Shown here in pieces: positions 9,774-21,936 of a DNA stretch of 64,000 nucleotides. Under the pieces are notes generated by a model that saw nothing but the letters and a program-made list of their open reading frames with translations, had not been told where the DNA came from and did not search any database. Positions within the stretch are counted from its first letter, which is position 1. Each line of letters begins with the position of its first letter. The stretch comes from Bryoerythrophyllum caledonicum (lineage: Eukaryota > Streptophyta > Bryopsida > Pottiales > Pottiaceae): assembly GCA_963971425.1 (NCBI GenBank), contig OZ020514.1:44359527-44423526 (forward strand). Reading direction: 5' to 3'. The position numbers were made by a program, and so were the translations under genes.

Positions 9774-10744
9774 CTAGGGTTAGTACCCGTCGTCCTGGCG
9801 GGGAGAGTGGAGGGTGGTGTGTTAAATTTACGTTTGCATGTTTTGTATTTTAAAACCTATAAACTCAAATCAAATCTAAATCGAATCAAGTACATTCCCC
9901 GTTGTCATCAACTGACTTGGGCAATCCCAAGTTAAATAAACATATGTAAATGCAAAAATAAAATTTACCCATTATATATGCATTATGTACTATATATACC
10001 TACTATTCACTTTAATATCCATTATTTATTTTATATACGTGTTATTGTCTTTAAATAACTATCATTTATTTTATGTACCCGAGGTAGTACTGTACATTGT
10101 GTAGTTTCAATATGTTGGAAATTATGGTTTTATTTTTCTATTTTTGATACATAATACAATTTCAAAACTCAATAAGCCAAATTTGAATAAAAGGGCACTG
10201 TAAAGGATTCCTCCAAGGGTACTATAAAGGATTCCTCCAAGGGCACTATAAAGGATTCCTCCAAAGGGCACTATGAAGGATTCCTCCAAAGGGCACTATA
10301 AAGGATTCCTCCAAAGGGCACTATAAAGGATTCCTCCAAAGGGCACTGTAAAGGATTCCTCCAAGGGCACTATAAAGGATTCCTCCAAAGGGCACTGTAA
10401 AGGATTCCTCCAAAGGGCACTATAGAGGATTCCTTCAAAGGGCACTATAAAGGATTCCTCATAAGGGCACTATAAAGGATTCCTCCAAAGGGCACTATAA
10501 AGGATTCCTCCAAAGGGCACTGTAAAGGATTCCTCCAAAGGGCACTATAAAGGATTCTTCCAAAGGGCAGTGTAAAGGATTCCTCCAAAGGGCACTATAA
10601 AGGATTCCTCTAAAGGGCACATATGGAGGATTCTTTCAAAGTTCACATTCAATTCAAAAGGCACATTTGATTCAAATGGCAAATCCAAAGGTCATGTGAC
10701 AGGGAGCGGCGGACAGACGGACTGACGCCTATTATATAGGTAGA
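9774..10744 (-). mobile_element. Non-autonomous Helitron (971 bp)
   Basis: Read on the minus strand, it starts TCTACCTATATAATAGGCG after a host A and ends TACTAACCCTAG before a host T, the A/T insertion site typical of Helitrons. A short imperfect hairpin (CCCGCCAGGACGACGGG) lies 8 bases before the terminal CTAG, as the family requires. It has no coding capacity; the body is mostly a 25-bp tandem array. Both ends being intact suggests fairly recent movement. Its 5' end is unlike the candidate 5' end of the large Helitron at 29435, so which element mobilised it is unknown. Confidence 0.8.
10193..10641. repeat. 25-bp minisatellite, 18 copies
   Basis: Unit GGGCACTATAAAGGATTCCT followed by CCAAA, 24-26 bp long, 18 copies by direct count, most differing by 0-2 bases. 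It lies wholly inside the small Helitron. There is no spacer diversity, so it is not a CRISPR array. Confidence 0.95.
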
Positions 10745-11976
10745 TGTGCAAGGAGTGGATGTTCAAAAATTGCCAATTCATGTTTTATTTTTTGTGAACT
10801 AAATATGATCTAGAGTGATAATCCAAATGGCCAATAAGAAGGTATACACCACATCTTGTAGTAGAAAAAATCAAATGTAAGAAATATGAAGATCTCCAAG
10901 TTTTAAGAGGAAAAGAAGAATATTTTTTGGTAACTTGCCCAACAATGTGTGACAATGTGCAAAAATGTTTGACTTAAATTGTTATGATATTTTCCACTCA
11001 AGACAAGAGATTTATTTCTGACAACATGAAAGGAAATAATATTATTTGCTAGTATTGAAAATCTCACATTGAGTAGATTGTCCTAGCAAAAGTTTTTGGA
11101 GTTGCCCAACGTGCCCGGTCTCCCCATTTGAGATTCAATACCCTATAACTTTTCCATAAAATGTTATATTTAGTAATTAAATAAAATTTTCACAAAGCTT
11201 TCAGCAATGACCATCTACAGTAGAAATTACAAAACGGAATGATATAAATTGACATTATAGAAACTAGCTCAAACCTTCAAGAGTGTCCCTAAAGAGCTTT
11301 TGGGCCTTTACGGATTTAAGGACGAAGCCAATCACCGTGGAATCAATTCCAATTTTTATTCTATTGTGTGCTGTAATTTTCCTTCAAATATAAGTGTCAA
11401 TTTCTTTATTTCATATTTTAAAAATGAGATCACATGTTTTGTTCATGTCACAAAAATTTCCAATTTTTCTAAGAAATTTTGAATTTATTGTGATTTTTTG
11501 AAGAAAAAGTGAAGAAAGTTCATATTAAATTCAAAGTATGCTATAAAATCGAAAATTTTACCAAAGGTGTACATTTTAGGGACATTATTTGGGGTGTATT
11601 TAATACTTCTTTGCTCATTGAAAATCAGAAAATCAGTTTTAGGCCCAAAATCGAATCGTAATAATGTATTCAATTTTTAGTATTTTATTGAATTTCAAAT
11701 TCCAATGAAAATCAGACTTCATAAACCTCACTTCATTTGTTGAACTAAGAGACTAAAAATATCATTTTAAAGACTCAAGTTCAAATTTAGAGCTAGAGCA
11801 AGAAGTTTCTGAAATAGACTACATTGAGATCCATGTCACATACATTGTATTTTTTCGATGTAACATAATTACCTGAATGAAGCAAGTTTCGTCAGCATCA
11901 AATACTTACACATACAATGAACGCTCCTCAAAGAATTGGATGAGAAACGACCGTTTGTTGCAAAAAACATGGTCGT
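10745..11976. other. AT-rich stretch without a gene
   Basis: Several short ORFs exist but none carries a motif. The base composition (long A and T runs, frequent AAAATTT words) matches the 42660-43440 part of the CACTA element only in general style. Nothing else seen. Confidence 0.4.
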
Positions 11977-12058
11977 AATGTCATCCAAGCAGCCACTTTT
12001 TGGCTACTCTGGCGTTTAAGAGTTACTTCCTTCTTTGTCACTTCAAACACTATAATCA
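11977..12058 (+). repeat. About 75-bp direct repeat, copy 2
   Basis: TGTCATCCAAGCAGCCACTT through TCACTTCAAACACTATAATC, the partner of 7588-7665. It abuts the truncated left edge of a gypsy reverse transcriptase. Confidence 0.7.
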
Positions 12059-14430
12059 CGATTGCCATATTTAGGACATATGATTGTTCCAAGGGATTTT
12101 AGCGTGCAGCAGGCCAAGGTGGATGCGTTGCAAAAGATTTATGCCCCAACCGAAGTGTCACGGCTTTGAACTTTCTTGGCTTGGCAAATTACTATCGTTG
12201 GTTTGTCAAGAACTTTAGCTTGATTGCTTAGCTGTTGACTACACTCACGGAAAAAGATCAAGCATGGACTAGGAGACGAGAGCAATAGCAGAAGTTTGCT
12301 ACTTTGAAGCTGAAGCTCGGTTTAGCGCTTGTGCTGCAACGTCCAAATGCTACACAATCATTTAAGTCGCACATAGATTGGAGTGCTCTGGGATTGGAGG
12401 CAGTGTTGACTCAAAAGGATGATGAGGGATAGGAGAACGTTGTGACATTTGCTTCTAGGAGCAACAACAACGCGGAGTCCAACTACTCATCCTTTGAGGA
12501 GGAGGCTTTGGCTGCCGTTTGAGCCACGGTCCATTTTGGCCCTATTTGTATGGACAGCGTTTAACGTTGATGAGCGTCCATCAACCTTTGAGGTGGCTCA
12601 TGGAGTCTGACAAGCTTACTAGCAAGTTCAACATGTTGGCTTTGTTGCTTTAGGAGTATGATTTTGAGGTTGTACAACGGGCTGGCATCACGAACTCGGA
12701 TGTAGATGTTCTATCTTGCAATCGAAGTCTTTCAGGGGAGAATCTAACTAGTGCCAATTGGCATGAGGATTGTGACAGAAAGTCATTCTCAAGGTGGCAT
12801 GCATCGGCTTACCTCATATTGATGTTTGACTTTGCATTGACATTGCTTGATATGGCAACGGCTAAAGAACTGGATAGGGCCCAAATTATGAGCAATGTGT
12901 GGAAAGACGTTCTAGTCTTGCACAAGTTACAACATGGGACACTTCCCCAAGCTCTATCTGCTATGGAGCGTGATCGAGTTGGGCACCATATAACAAGGTT
13001 CTGTTGAGAAAACAATCTTCCATTTTAGGTGTGGCCGGATGGGACTAGGCGCATAGTTCCCAAACATCATCAAATGGCTTTGTTGGTACGGCTAGTATAG
13101 AGAGACCTAGGTTTTTGGTGTATATTGGACTTGTTTGATGTTGCGCAATTGGTACTAGTGGACCAACATGTATCAACAAGTTGCCACGTATGTTTGTTGG
13201 TGTGAAGTATGTGATCTGGTTAGATCAAGCTTCAAGATCTTGTCACCGCAGCCTTTGCCCATCATAAAGTTAGGATACTGGTGGTCTTTGGGCTTTGTTG
13301 GTCCACTTGTTGTGAGTCTAAGTAGAGCGAAGTATTTCTTGGTGATGGTGGAGCATTTCAATAAGTGGATTGAGCTCGTGGCTTTTTCGCAAAACTCTTC
13401 AAAGTTGGCGGCCATGATATTCCTTAACCGGGTGTTGGCTTGTTTTGGAGCCCCAGCTTTGGTTTTGACAGACCAGAGGCATGAGTTCCTAGGGGCTTTT
13501 GAGGCTTTGTTCATCAAAGCTTTGATTGACCACCGTACTACTTCTCAAGATCACCAAAAAGCGAATGATTTGGCGGAGTGTGTCATTCATATTGTGAAGC
13601 AAGGCCTATGAAAGTATGGATAACTTCAAGATAGCCATCGTGATTTAGATCTCATGATACCATAAATTGCCATGGAGTATCGGTTAAGCCGACAAGCTTC
13701 AGTGGCTGCTTTCAATCTATATCACTTGTTATATGGTGAGAGCCAATTTTACTGAGCTCCGTTTGGGAAAAGTTGACTTCCATTGTGGATTTAAACAATC
13801 CTGAGGAATAGGCCCAGTGTCTACATGATTGAGTGGAGTTCTTCAAGCGGGCCATGCTTGTAGCCATGGAAAACTTAATATCCAATGCAGAGCATGGTGA
13901 CACCTTACAATACGCTCGTATTCATAATGGTGCCTATTGACCTCCACTACGACCTTTCTCCACGGGAGATAACGTGTATCTGCAGCATGAGACGCCCATG
14001 ACGTTGGAGGTCAAGGCATGGTGCACTATTCTTTGCGTAAAGGATGTATTGCCCAGTGGCAATTTGTTGTTGGGAGGCAAGGATGACCGGGAGTGCCTGG
14101 AGCACTACAAGAATTGTGCTCCTAGTCATTTGTCCATTGATAGCTCCGTTCATCCGAAGTTGGCCGTTGTGCTAGACGGCCTTTCAAGTTTTGTGTGTGG
14201 AGAGAAGAAGGGCACGGCTATCATGTTGCTTTGTCACCATTGCCAACGTGGTTGGCATATGGCTTGCTTGAAGCCGCCTCTTTCTACTCTACCGTTTGGG
14301 GATTGGACTTGCTTCGGTGTTGGAGGTCTTTAAGCCATGTTTCACCCAATGAAACGGCTATTTCTCATGGACTTGTCACTGTGTGGTGCGTTGCCATCCA
14401 GTTGGACTTCATGGTTTTGATTCAGGGATA
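12059..14430 (+). mobile_element. Ty3/gypsy pol remnant with PHD finger (fossil)
   Basis: In order: the end of the RT palm and thumb (LPYLGHMIVP, then FLGLANYYRWFVKNFS), RNase H (about 12340-12740, with HIDWSALGLEAVLTQ and FASRSNNNAESNYSSFEEEA), the integrase core (about 13170-13611, with PIIKLGYWWSLGFVGPL, FLVMVEHFNKWIELV, LTDQRHEF), a divergent linker, and a C-terminal PHD-like finger (about 14190-14333). The 5' part of RT, protease and gag are missing, and no LTRs were found. It is broken, with of the order of ten breaks, so it is old. Confidence 0.85.
14190..14333 (+). pseudogene. PHD-like zinc finger at the end of the gypsy polyprotein (fossil)
   Basis: The peptide includes MLLCHHCQRGWHMACLKPPL and, after a short gap, GDWTC. 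This is the signature spacing of the second half of a PHD finger (C-x2-C-x4-H-x2-C, then a proline-rich loop and W-x-C). The first CxxC pair is weak here. PHD fingers read histone H3 tails, so in this position the domain probably guides integration, as chromodomains do in other gypsy lineages (inference). Confidence 0.6.
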
Positions 14431-17400
14431 GGAAACATAAAGATAGACCAAGGGATTTGCAACAAATTTGGCCTATAGTCTCAGTGTACTACCTATACTT
14501 GTATTGGTGTATGTTTTTCGTTTATATGATGTTGGATAAAACTTTCAATCTGTTGTGGCTATCAATCTTTCTTTATACGACAAATTTTCCAATAAGTTTG
14601 ACAAAGTTTATTCTCATTACAAAAAAGAAATTAATTTTCTTACATCGAAACCTATTTTAGATCCAAGAGCTTTATTTCATGAAAGTCTAGCTTCCCTATT
14701 TATGGGAAGTCCAAATTCATGGCTTCAAAGGTAAATGTCAAACAAAAATCACTGTGAATATTGTTTGTATTGATATGTTGTTCAATAGTGTTTACTTGTA
14801 GCAAGACTAACCAAGCAAGATGAATACTTCTTCTTTTGCTTCATCTTGGTCTTGACCAATTTTGAAGACTTTGTTATTGACGGTGTAGCAATTATCAATA
14901 AAACTTTAACTTTATTTGCTCTTCTAGACTTTTCCTGCAGCATGGCTTTTTATTGGCTAATACTAGTTGGCTTTCATATGGTAAATAAATGGCTTTTTAC
15001 AATATTTTGATGATCGTTTGTACAAATGCCACATTATACAATCATGGACTTTCTATAACCTTCTAGAAGCTACATTGTTGTTTAGAGGCTTTCATAGAGC
15101 TTCCACAATCTTCTACAAAGTTCCATTGTCTACTAGAAAGTTCTATTCTCTTCAATGAGCTTTGTTACACTTCTAAAAACATCCTAAGACTTCTAAAAGC
15201 TTCTATAAATTGTAAACAAACTTTTTAAAGCTTCTTTTTAGAACCTTCTATAATTTTTTATATCTTGGATTCAAGATTATATAAGTCTTAAGTTCTAGAG
15301 TATAATATAGAGGCAAGATAAGGTGAACTTTAATCTTGCCAACACTTTGAATGAAATAATTCATTATGTTACTTTTGAATCAACTCTTTTTTATAATTTA
15401 GTTCCTATTCTTAGATCTTGAGATACTCTTAGGTTAGATTAATTATGTCCTAATAGTTTGGCAATACCGCTTTTGCTATTATTAGAGGTTGATACTTTCT
15501 TGTTATTGGAGGTTGGTCGTTCTTGTAAGAACATGGAATACCAATATAAAAAAAATTAATAACTTGGAGGATGCAAATTATCTTCCCTTAAGCTGATAAT
15601 ATATTTTTAGCTTTTCTTTCTTTAAGAGAGTGGTCCAATGGTTTTAAAGAAGGAACTAAGCTTGAGAAGTTGCAAATTACCTCCCCACAGGTTTGACTTG
15701 ATTTTTTGTCTTGTCTATTTGTTTAATTAGGTAACTTCCAATATGGAAGCTAATTAAGTTATGAAGACCACATACATGATACAACAAATATTAGAATTTG
15801 CAACAATTCCAAATCTCTCAAAACTATTGAGTATTATTCAAAGTGAAATTTTTTGTTTACAAAATTTTAGTTTTTGAAAATGATCTAAAAGGGTAGTTGA
15901 AGGAATCAATAAGGAAATTTAAATCTTGCCCCAAGAAATATCACAACTTGGAGATACAACCATGAAGAATTAATCAATGCAATTGAACCATGTCAGTAAT
16001 CCTACAAATCATGCTAAAGAATCAAAGGTTGTGATGCTTGAGAAGTTTGATGGAATAAATTAAAAGTTTTGAAGTTTTGTACAACAAGCTTAATTCTTCC
16101 TACGTCTGCATCTTTTCCATTATTTGAATAACATTGCTCAAAAAGATTAATAAACATCTTAATCTGGGAGTGCTCTATATTTCTTTGTGTTGTTCATGAA
16201 AAAGAATCCATATCTTTTATGTGATTTGGACACATAAAACTACATTTATTTATTGTGACAAAGAGAAAGTTGTAGAGACAAAATCCAAACTTTGCAACAA
16301 GGAAGACTTTTTAAAAACATGTTGTCTAGATTTTTTTCATAGGGAATGAGAAGATTTCTTCTATACAATTATACTATGGTTTAAAAGATGACAAGAAGGA
16401 TATATTGCTTATTGTTGATTTTTCTTGTAAGACTTCATCACTCAATCAATAGCATGCAATAATCCACTATCTGATAGAGGTCAAATACAACATTTGGGAT
16501 GGAAAGGAGCACATCAAAGTATGGCAACATTCCTAAAAGGACATTAAAAATCCATTCAGCTAGACCAGATTCAAGGCAAATCAATACAACTTGATTAAAA
16601 AGAATGACATTAGAAGAAAAGGATAGAAACTAGTAATAAAATTTATGCTTATACCGAGTCAAACTTCATCACAAGGCATAAAATTGTTGACTCTAATCAA
16701 GCAGAGTTAAGGCTCTGACTACATCATAGAGCAATTGGACTGGAAAATAAGGATGTCAAGCCACAGTTTGAACCATGCAACTAGACACCACTCGACCTCA
16801 ATCAAATAAATGTATGTTTATGTGCTCAAATCCTTCAATTAGCTTTACTCTTTGATTATGTATTAAGATGGATAATCAAGAGCTTTCGATTGAAGCTCTT
16901 CAAAACACTAAAGCAATGGCATGTTTTATAGATAAAAACTTTTAATCTCAACATAATCTAATGTTCAAAAAGGGGAATCACCTCAGATTGATGCAAGCTA
17001 TTGACTTTGATTAACTTGCATTAAAGAATATTTCTCTGAAAACAAGATTGTTGGAATGGTATTGAAAAATCAAGTCTCACATTTTGTATTTAAGACCATC
17101 CAATGTCCATCAAACTCAATACTCATTGGCCTTGTCTAGCTTTCTTAGCTTTCTTAGCTCTTTTAGCTTCAATTACATATATATTTTTATATAAATTGAT
17201 GTTTTTGAAATATTTTGTCAAAATTAAGATTCCAAAATAAGAAATGGCTTTAGCAGTATTTAAGAAAGCAAATGCTCTCATGCATGCCGCAAAAAAAAAT
17301 AGTGCATTTGCAATTTAAGTTACTCTAATGTCTACTTCTATAGGAAGATCAAATTAACATATTCCTCATTAATATTAAGACACCAAGGATATATTTGGAA

Positions 17401-18265
17401 AAAAGTACGCCAACATATTACAACAACATAGACTTAGAATTGCACCATTGAGCTTGAATGAATGTAACATCCATTTGGAACCCATCTACAACTATTGCAA
17501 ACAGAGTTGATAGCAATGCATATATACATTGATGAAAACTTAGCTAAGACTGTCATTTGTCACTTAAACTCACCTATTAGAGCATCCACTCTACTTGTAA
17601 AGAAAAACTTGAATCTTTGCAAATGTGTAGGGATTATTGAAGACTCAAGAAAATCAATAAGTGAATTGCTATCCATTGCCTTTGATTTTTGGACTTCCAC
17701 AGCAAGACAAACAAGCACAAATCTTCACCAAGGTTGCTTTAAAGAGAGTTTATAACCTTCCAAGGATTAAAAGAGGGAACAAAGAGAAATAGCTTTTTGT
17801 ATTAGATATGACTATTTTGAATACAATGTTATGTCTTTTGTTCTTGTCAATGATTGTGTAATATTTTGGCATATGATTGATTAATATACTTCAAGAACAC
17901 CTTGATGAATATACTTTCATCTATTTTTATACTTGCTAAGTTCAAAGACAAGCATAAGCAACACGTTTGATTAATACTTATAAAAATCATATAAGCAAGG
18001 ACCTATGTAAAATGAGAAAAATACATGTTTGACCAAGCTAATGTGGAATTTTGGAGTCATATTATCTTTGGAGATGGCACTTACAAAAAGAAGATACAAG
18101 ATATTCTTAAATGGAGGACTCTAACTTTAATTCAAGACATATAGTATTTTTTGGCTTTGTAAACTTCTATTATTTTTATTCATGATTTTTTGAAGAATGT
18201 CGCATCACTCACATGATTTATTGGAAAGAAGAACTTCATTGGAAATGAAATGGCGAGAGAAGCGT
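14431..18265 (+). mobile_element. Decayed AT-rich LTR retroelement relic
   Basis: 14940-15470 looks like an LTR: an upstream array of CTTCTAGAAG-like palindromes, a TATA-like ATTATATAAGTC near 15280, and a GAATGAAATAATTCA leader. 15990-16260 has a retroviral-type gag pattern (KFDG, an SFVQQA-like stretch, LHLF, SGSALYFF). The remainder is AT-rich with no clear pol. It is heavily broken and old. It ends abruptly at the LTR at 18266. No matching second LTR was seen, so the boundaries are approximate. Confidence 0.35.
15053..15245. promoter_or_regulatory. Cluster of heat-shock-element-like palindromes
   Basis: CTTCTAGAAGC at 15060-15070 is a perfect nTTCnnGAAn dyad. It is followed at irregular intervals by TTCATAGAGCTTCC, TTCTACAAAGTTCC, CTAGAAAGTTCT, CTTCTAAAAGCTTCTATAA and AACCTTCTATAA. 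Such arrays are known in heat-responsive plant LTRs of the ONSEN type. The assignment here rests on the sequence pattern alone. Confidence 0.35.
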
Positions 18266-18589
18266 TGTCGTACCACGAATTTGAAAAAAAAATCTAATTA
18301 GCTACTTAGGAAGGGTATCACCATACCACCTTATAAAGTTTAGGGTAAGTATCCACCTAGTATAAGCTCTTAGGGAGAATTAGAGTAGGTAGGATGCAGG
18401 GTCATTAGATAGGTGCTAAAAAAGACAAGTAGTGGTTTAACACCTGGTCCTAACACCTCAGTCAAGCGGGTAGTTGGAAGGCTTGGAGTGGGGCTCACCC
18501 GCTAGGAACTTGCAAGGCCACCGGCACAGGAGCCCGGCGACCTCACCTAGAGGAAGGCCGGCAAATGCCCAAGTAGAAAGCAAGGAAGC

Positions 18590-19640
18590 CCAACCGGCAA
18601 CGGCAAGGAAGCTCTACCGGCAATGGCAAGGAAGCTCCACCGGCAACGGCAAGGAAGCTCCACCGGCAACGACAAGGAAGCTCCACCGGCAACGGCAAGG
18701 AAGCTCACCAAGGCCCTAGTATAAGGACCGGGTTGGAGAGCTCCACATCACACAAGAAGGCGGCTGAAGTAGCTCCGAGCTAGGAGGAGTACGATAGGTC
18801 TGAGCTGGGAGGAGCCCGGTAGGTCTGAGCTGGGTGGGAGCACTGCAGGCCCGACCACAAGGGGCACTGAAGGTCCGAGAGCGGAAGCACCACCAACATC
18901 CGAGCACAAGGTGCCCCAGCCAAGCAAGGTGCGGTAGGTCTGAGAGCGAAAACACCACTGACACCAAGGCGAAGTGCTGTAGGTCCGTGAAGGAGTGCTG
19001 CAGGTACGTGAAGGAGTGCTGGAGGTCCGAAAGCGGAAGCGCCACCGACACCAAGGCGGAGTGCTGCAAGACCAAGGAGGAGTGTTGGAGGTCCGAGAGC
19101 GGAAGCACCACCGACATCCGAGCACAAGGTGCCCCAGCCAAGCAAGGTGCGGTAGATCCGAGAGCGGAAGCACCACCGACACCGAGGTGGAGTGCTGCTC
19201 GTTCGAGGAAGAGTGCTAGAGGTCCGAGAGCGGAAGCACCACCGACATCCAAGCAAGGTGCTGTAGGTCCGAGAACGGGAGCGCCACCGACATCCAAGCA
19301 TAAGGTGCCCCAGCTAAGCAACGTGCGATAGGTCCGAGAGCGGAAGCACCACCGACACTGAGGTGGAGCGTTGCAAGTCCGAGACAGGAAGCAACTCCGA
19401 CATCGAGGCGAAGTGCTGTAGGTCCGAGAAGGAGTGCTGAAGATTCGAGAGCGGAGTGCTACAGGTCCGAGAGCAAAAGCACCACTGACACCAAGGCGGA
19501 GTACTACAGGCCCGAGCAGGGGCGCACCAACATCCGAGCATGAGGGCCACCAAGCTCAAGAGAGCTGCAACTCCGAGCCTAAGGTAAAAAGGTGCTGCAA
19601 GTCCGAGCCAAAGAAGAGAAGGGTCCGAGCTGAGAGTACA
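18590..19640. repeat. GC-rich tandem repeats in LTR U3
   Basis: Two arrays. At 18590-18710 the unit is AAGGAAGCTCCACCGGCAAC (about 25 bp, five copies). From about 18860 on, an irregular 60-130-bp unit contains GGTCCGAGAGCGGAAGCACC and ACCGACATCCGAGCACAAGG. Long open frames on both strands here are by-products of the repeat. Confidence 0.75.
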
Positions 19641-19699
19641 CCCCACTACCCAAGGGGTATGGCCAAGGGCAAGAGAGAAGAAGACCGAGGGAGGAGGTC

Positions 19700-21710
19700 T
19701 AGACAAAATGACCTCAATAACCAAGGAGATCTCTCCCACCGTCCCAAGAGATCTACTCGAGCTCACCGAATTGAAGGAAGACCTCCTTCGGATGAGTTGT
19801 CTCTTTCTCCTAGACTTCTGCTGGAGTTTTTGTGTGGACTCCACGATGCAGGAGCTACGACAAGATCCGCTACCAGAGCCCGAGTGGAGTAGCATCCAAG
19901 CTTGCCCGGACCGTTGGACCATGGGAAGATGGCAGGAGGTGTACGGTTTCCCGCAACAGGGGGCGGGCTTCACGAGTTTGAAGAAAGAGGAGTACGCCAA
20001 GGGGCTCTTTGGTACCAAGGACGCCAAGAATGGCTATGCATTGCAAGATTGTCAAGATCCTCGGGCGAAGAGGGTTTTCGCAATCCTTGTACCAATCTTG
20101 CACTCGGAGAGACTTACCCGAGTCACGATTACTCTGGCTTACACCTTGTATGGTGCCTATCTTGGAGAGCGGATGGTGAATTGGGCTCTTATCATGAAGG
20201 ATGTAGTGATGAGGTTGAGGAAGACCGTCAACAGCACGAGGCGCTCTCCCATTTGTCCTTACCTCATCCACCTCTATCACCACTTCAAGGAAACCACTCC
20301 GGAGGAGGCCATGGTGTATGGCACGCAACTGATGATGAAGAAGTTTGAAGGGGATGGAATCGGAGCTTGAGCCTGGATGAGAAGGAGGAAATAGCTCATC
20401 GCAGTCAGAAGGGGAAGCACTGCCACCTCCCAAGTGTCGATGATAGAGACAAGGAGGAGCACCTTCCATCCGGACTCAAGCTGTTGTCTGTGCCGCCGCT
20501 ATAGGATTAGCTCAACTCGGTGGACAGACTTACCGTGCCTCCGAGTTGGTAGAGGCTCTTCGGGTGTATGTGGACAATGTGGACAAGACCTTGGGACAAT
20601 CATGCAACCTGCTTGGCAACCCTTCTTACCAAGGACTCGTCGTTGCGGCCAAGGAGAAGATTGGAGGAGTTGGTGACCTCCGCCTTATAGAACAGAAGGT
20701 CAACCGACTCACTTTGGATGTGACCAAGATGAAGAGCCGGGCGTTGGAGGCAGAGAAGAGTTGCAAGGAGGCTCTTCTCCAAGCCAATGCCTCGACATCG
20801 GCATTGCAGCACGTGGAGGAAGCATTGCACGTCCTAGTGGATGCAGTGATGAAGGCCAAGATGTTTGATGCTAGATTGGAGAGGGATGGCCACATCTCTA
20901 GCAAGAAGGTGATTGCCTTCATGGTGGAGCAGACCGTGAAGATCGAAGAGGCGTATGCTAACATGAGGTTGTTGATAAGCAACCTCACCCATATCTTACC
21001 AACGTTTGTGGAGGATTCGGATGGTTCGGAGAAGGATGGCGACTCTGATTCAGACGTAGATTCGGAGAGGCAAGACTCGGGGACCAAAGATTTCTGACAA
21101 GGAAGGGAGTGATTGATCTCAATAGTCCTGATCTCCCTTCTCGAATTCTCCCTGTGGGAGTTACCGCTTGTCCTTCCCCTTTAGATATCACCACACAGGT
21201 GCAGAGTGGAAGAAAGGATAGCTTGGATGCCTTGATGGAGCCTTTGCGCATGACTCTCCTTCGTCAATTTTCCCTTGGAGACCCCGTTCGTGCAACACCG
21301 ACTGTTACTCCTTTGCAGAATATGTCTCCTTTTGGGAAGACCACGAGTGAGAGTTCCGCTTACGTGCACCTTCCAATACGGACTAAGGTGAAGTTGGGAC
21401 ACACCTTCGTACATGAGGCCTTCATTGGAACTCCAAGCCTCGTACCGGCCCTTCCGGCTCAGTCCGAGCCCCACCAAAGCACGACTTCCGTGCTACTCAC
21501 TCCGGGTGGTCCGGATGCCTCCTTGACGTTGATGGAGGCCTTACCACGGTCATCCATGGCCGGATCGGCACCCTCTTCATCTGCAGACCTGTTATCACCT
21601 CTTGTGACGCTCGCGAAGGCTGCGGCAAACCCGACTTCAAACAAGAGCGCAAAGAAGCGGAAGAGGAGGGAAGAGAAGAGAAGACTTGAGGAGTTGACCC
21701 AGAAGTAGGG
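19700..21710 (+). pseudogene. LTR-borne accessory gene block (fossil)
   Basis: Two modules. The first (about 19700-20370) has a helical N terminus and a tryptophan/tyrosine-rich region (WTMGRWQEVYGFPQ, LAYTLYGAYLGERMVNW, LIHLYHHFKETTPEE). The second (about 20550-21710) has a long coiled-coil stretch (QKVNRLTLDVTKMKSRALEA), the HVEEALHVLVDAV module shared with the older element at 1429-2707, an acidic Asp/Ser tract (DGDSDSDVDSE), a Ser/Pro/Thr-rich linker and a basic tail (KSAKKRKRREEKRR). It is unrelated to gag, pol or env motifs that I know. It looks mostly preserved with about two or three breaks. Coding inside U3 is unusual; expression would need its own promoter or the upstream LTR. Confidence 0.5.
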
Positions 21711-21928
21711 TCAGAATCTTAGTTGATAGATCATTGTTCATTCGCGGACTAGGCCCCGCGTTGACTTTGGGTTTTGACTTGGTTTTGCCTTGGGAGTTGT
21801 ATAATAATTCACCTTTTGACGGTGCACGCCATGTGGAGTGGCAGCCACCGCCGCGAAGAGTAGTTATAGCGCCGTTTTTAGTTTGAAGGTATTGTTTGCC
21901 TTTGGACATTTGTGTGAGTTCTTGGCAG

Positions 21929-21936
21929 TATAAGAG
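21929..21936 (+). promoter_or_regulatory. LTR TATA box
   Basis: TATAAGAG in the same context (TTCTTGGCAG before, GAGGAGTCTCGTGG after) as at 4591. Its conservation between two diverged LTRs supports a promoter role. Confidence 0.5.

Noticed and set aside
10193-10641. Regular 25-bp repeats as a CRISPR array
   Set aside because: The repeats are contiguous with no spacers, and the region is a minisatellite inside a Helitron of a eukaryote.
17495-17758. hAT transposase fragment
   Set aside because: The words LLSIAFDFWTSTARQT recall the hAT core, but no other hAT motif or terminal repeat accompanies them, and the surroundings are LTR relics.
18716-20027. Long minus-strand ORFs in the GC-rich LTR repeats
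   Set aside because: They are translations of tandem repeats with cysteine/serine-rich low-complexity protein; open on both strands because the repeat lacks stops.
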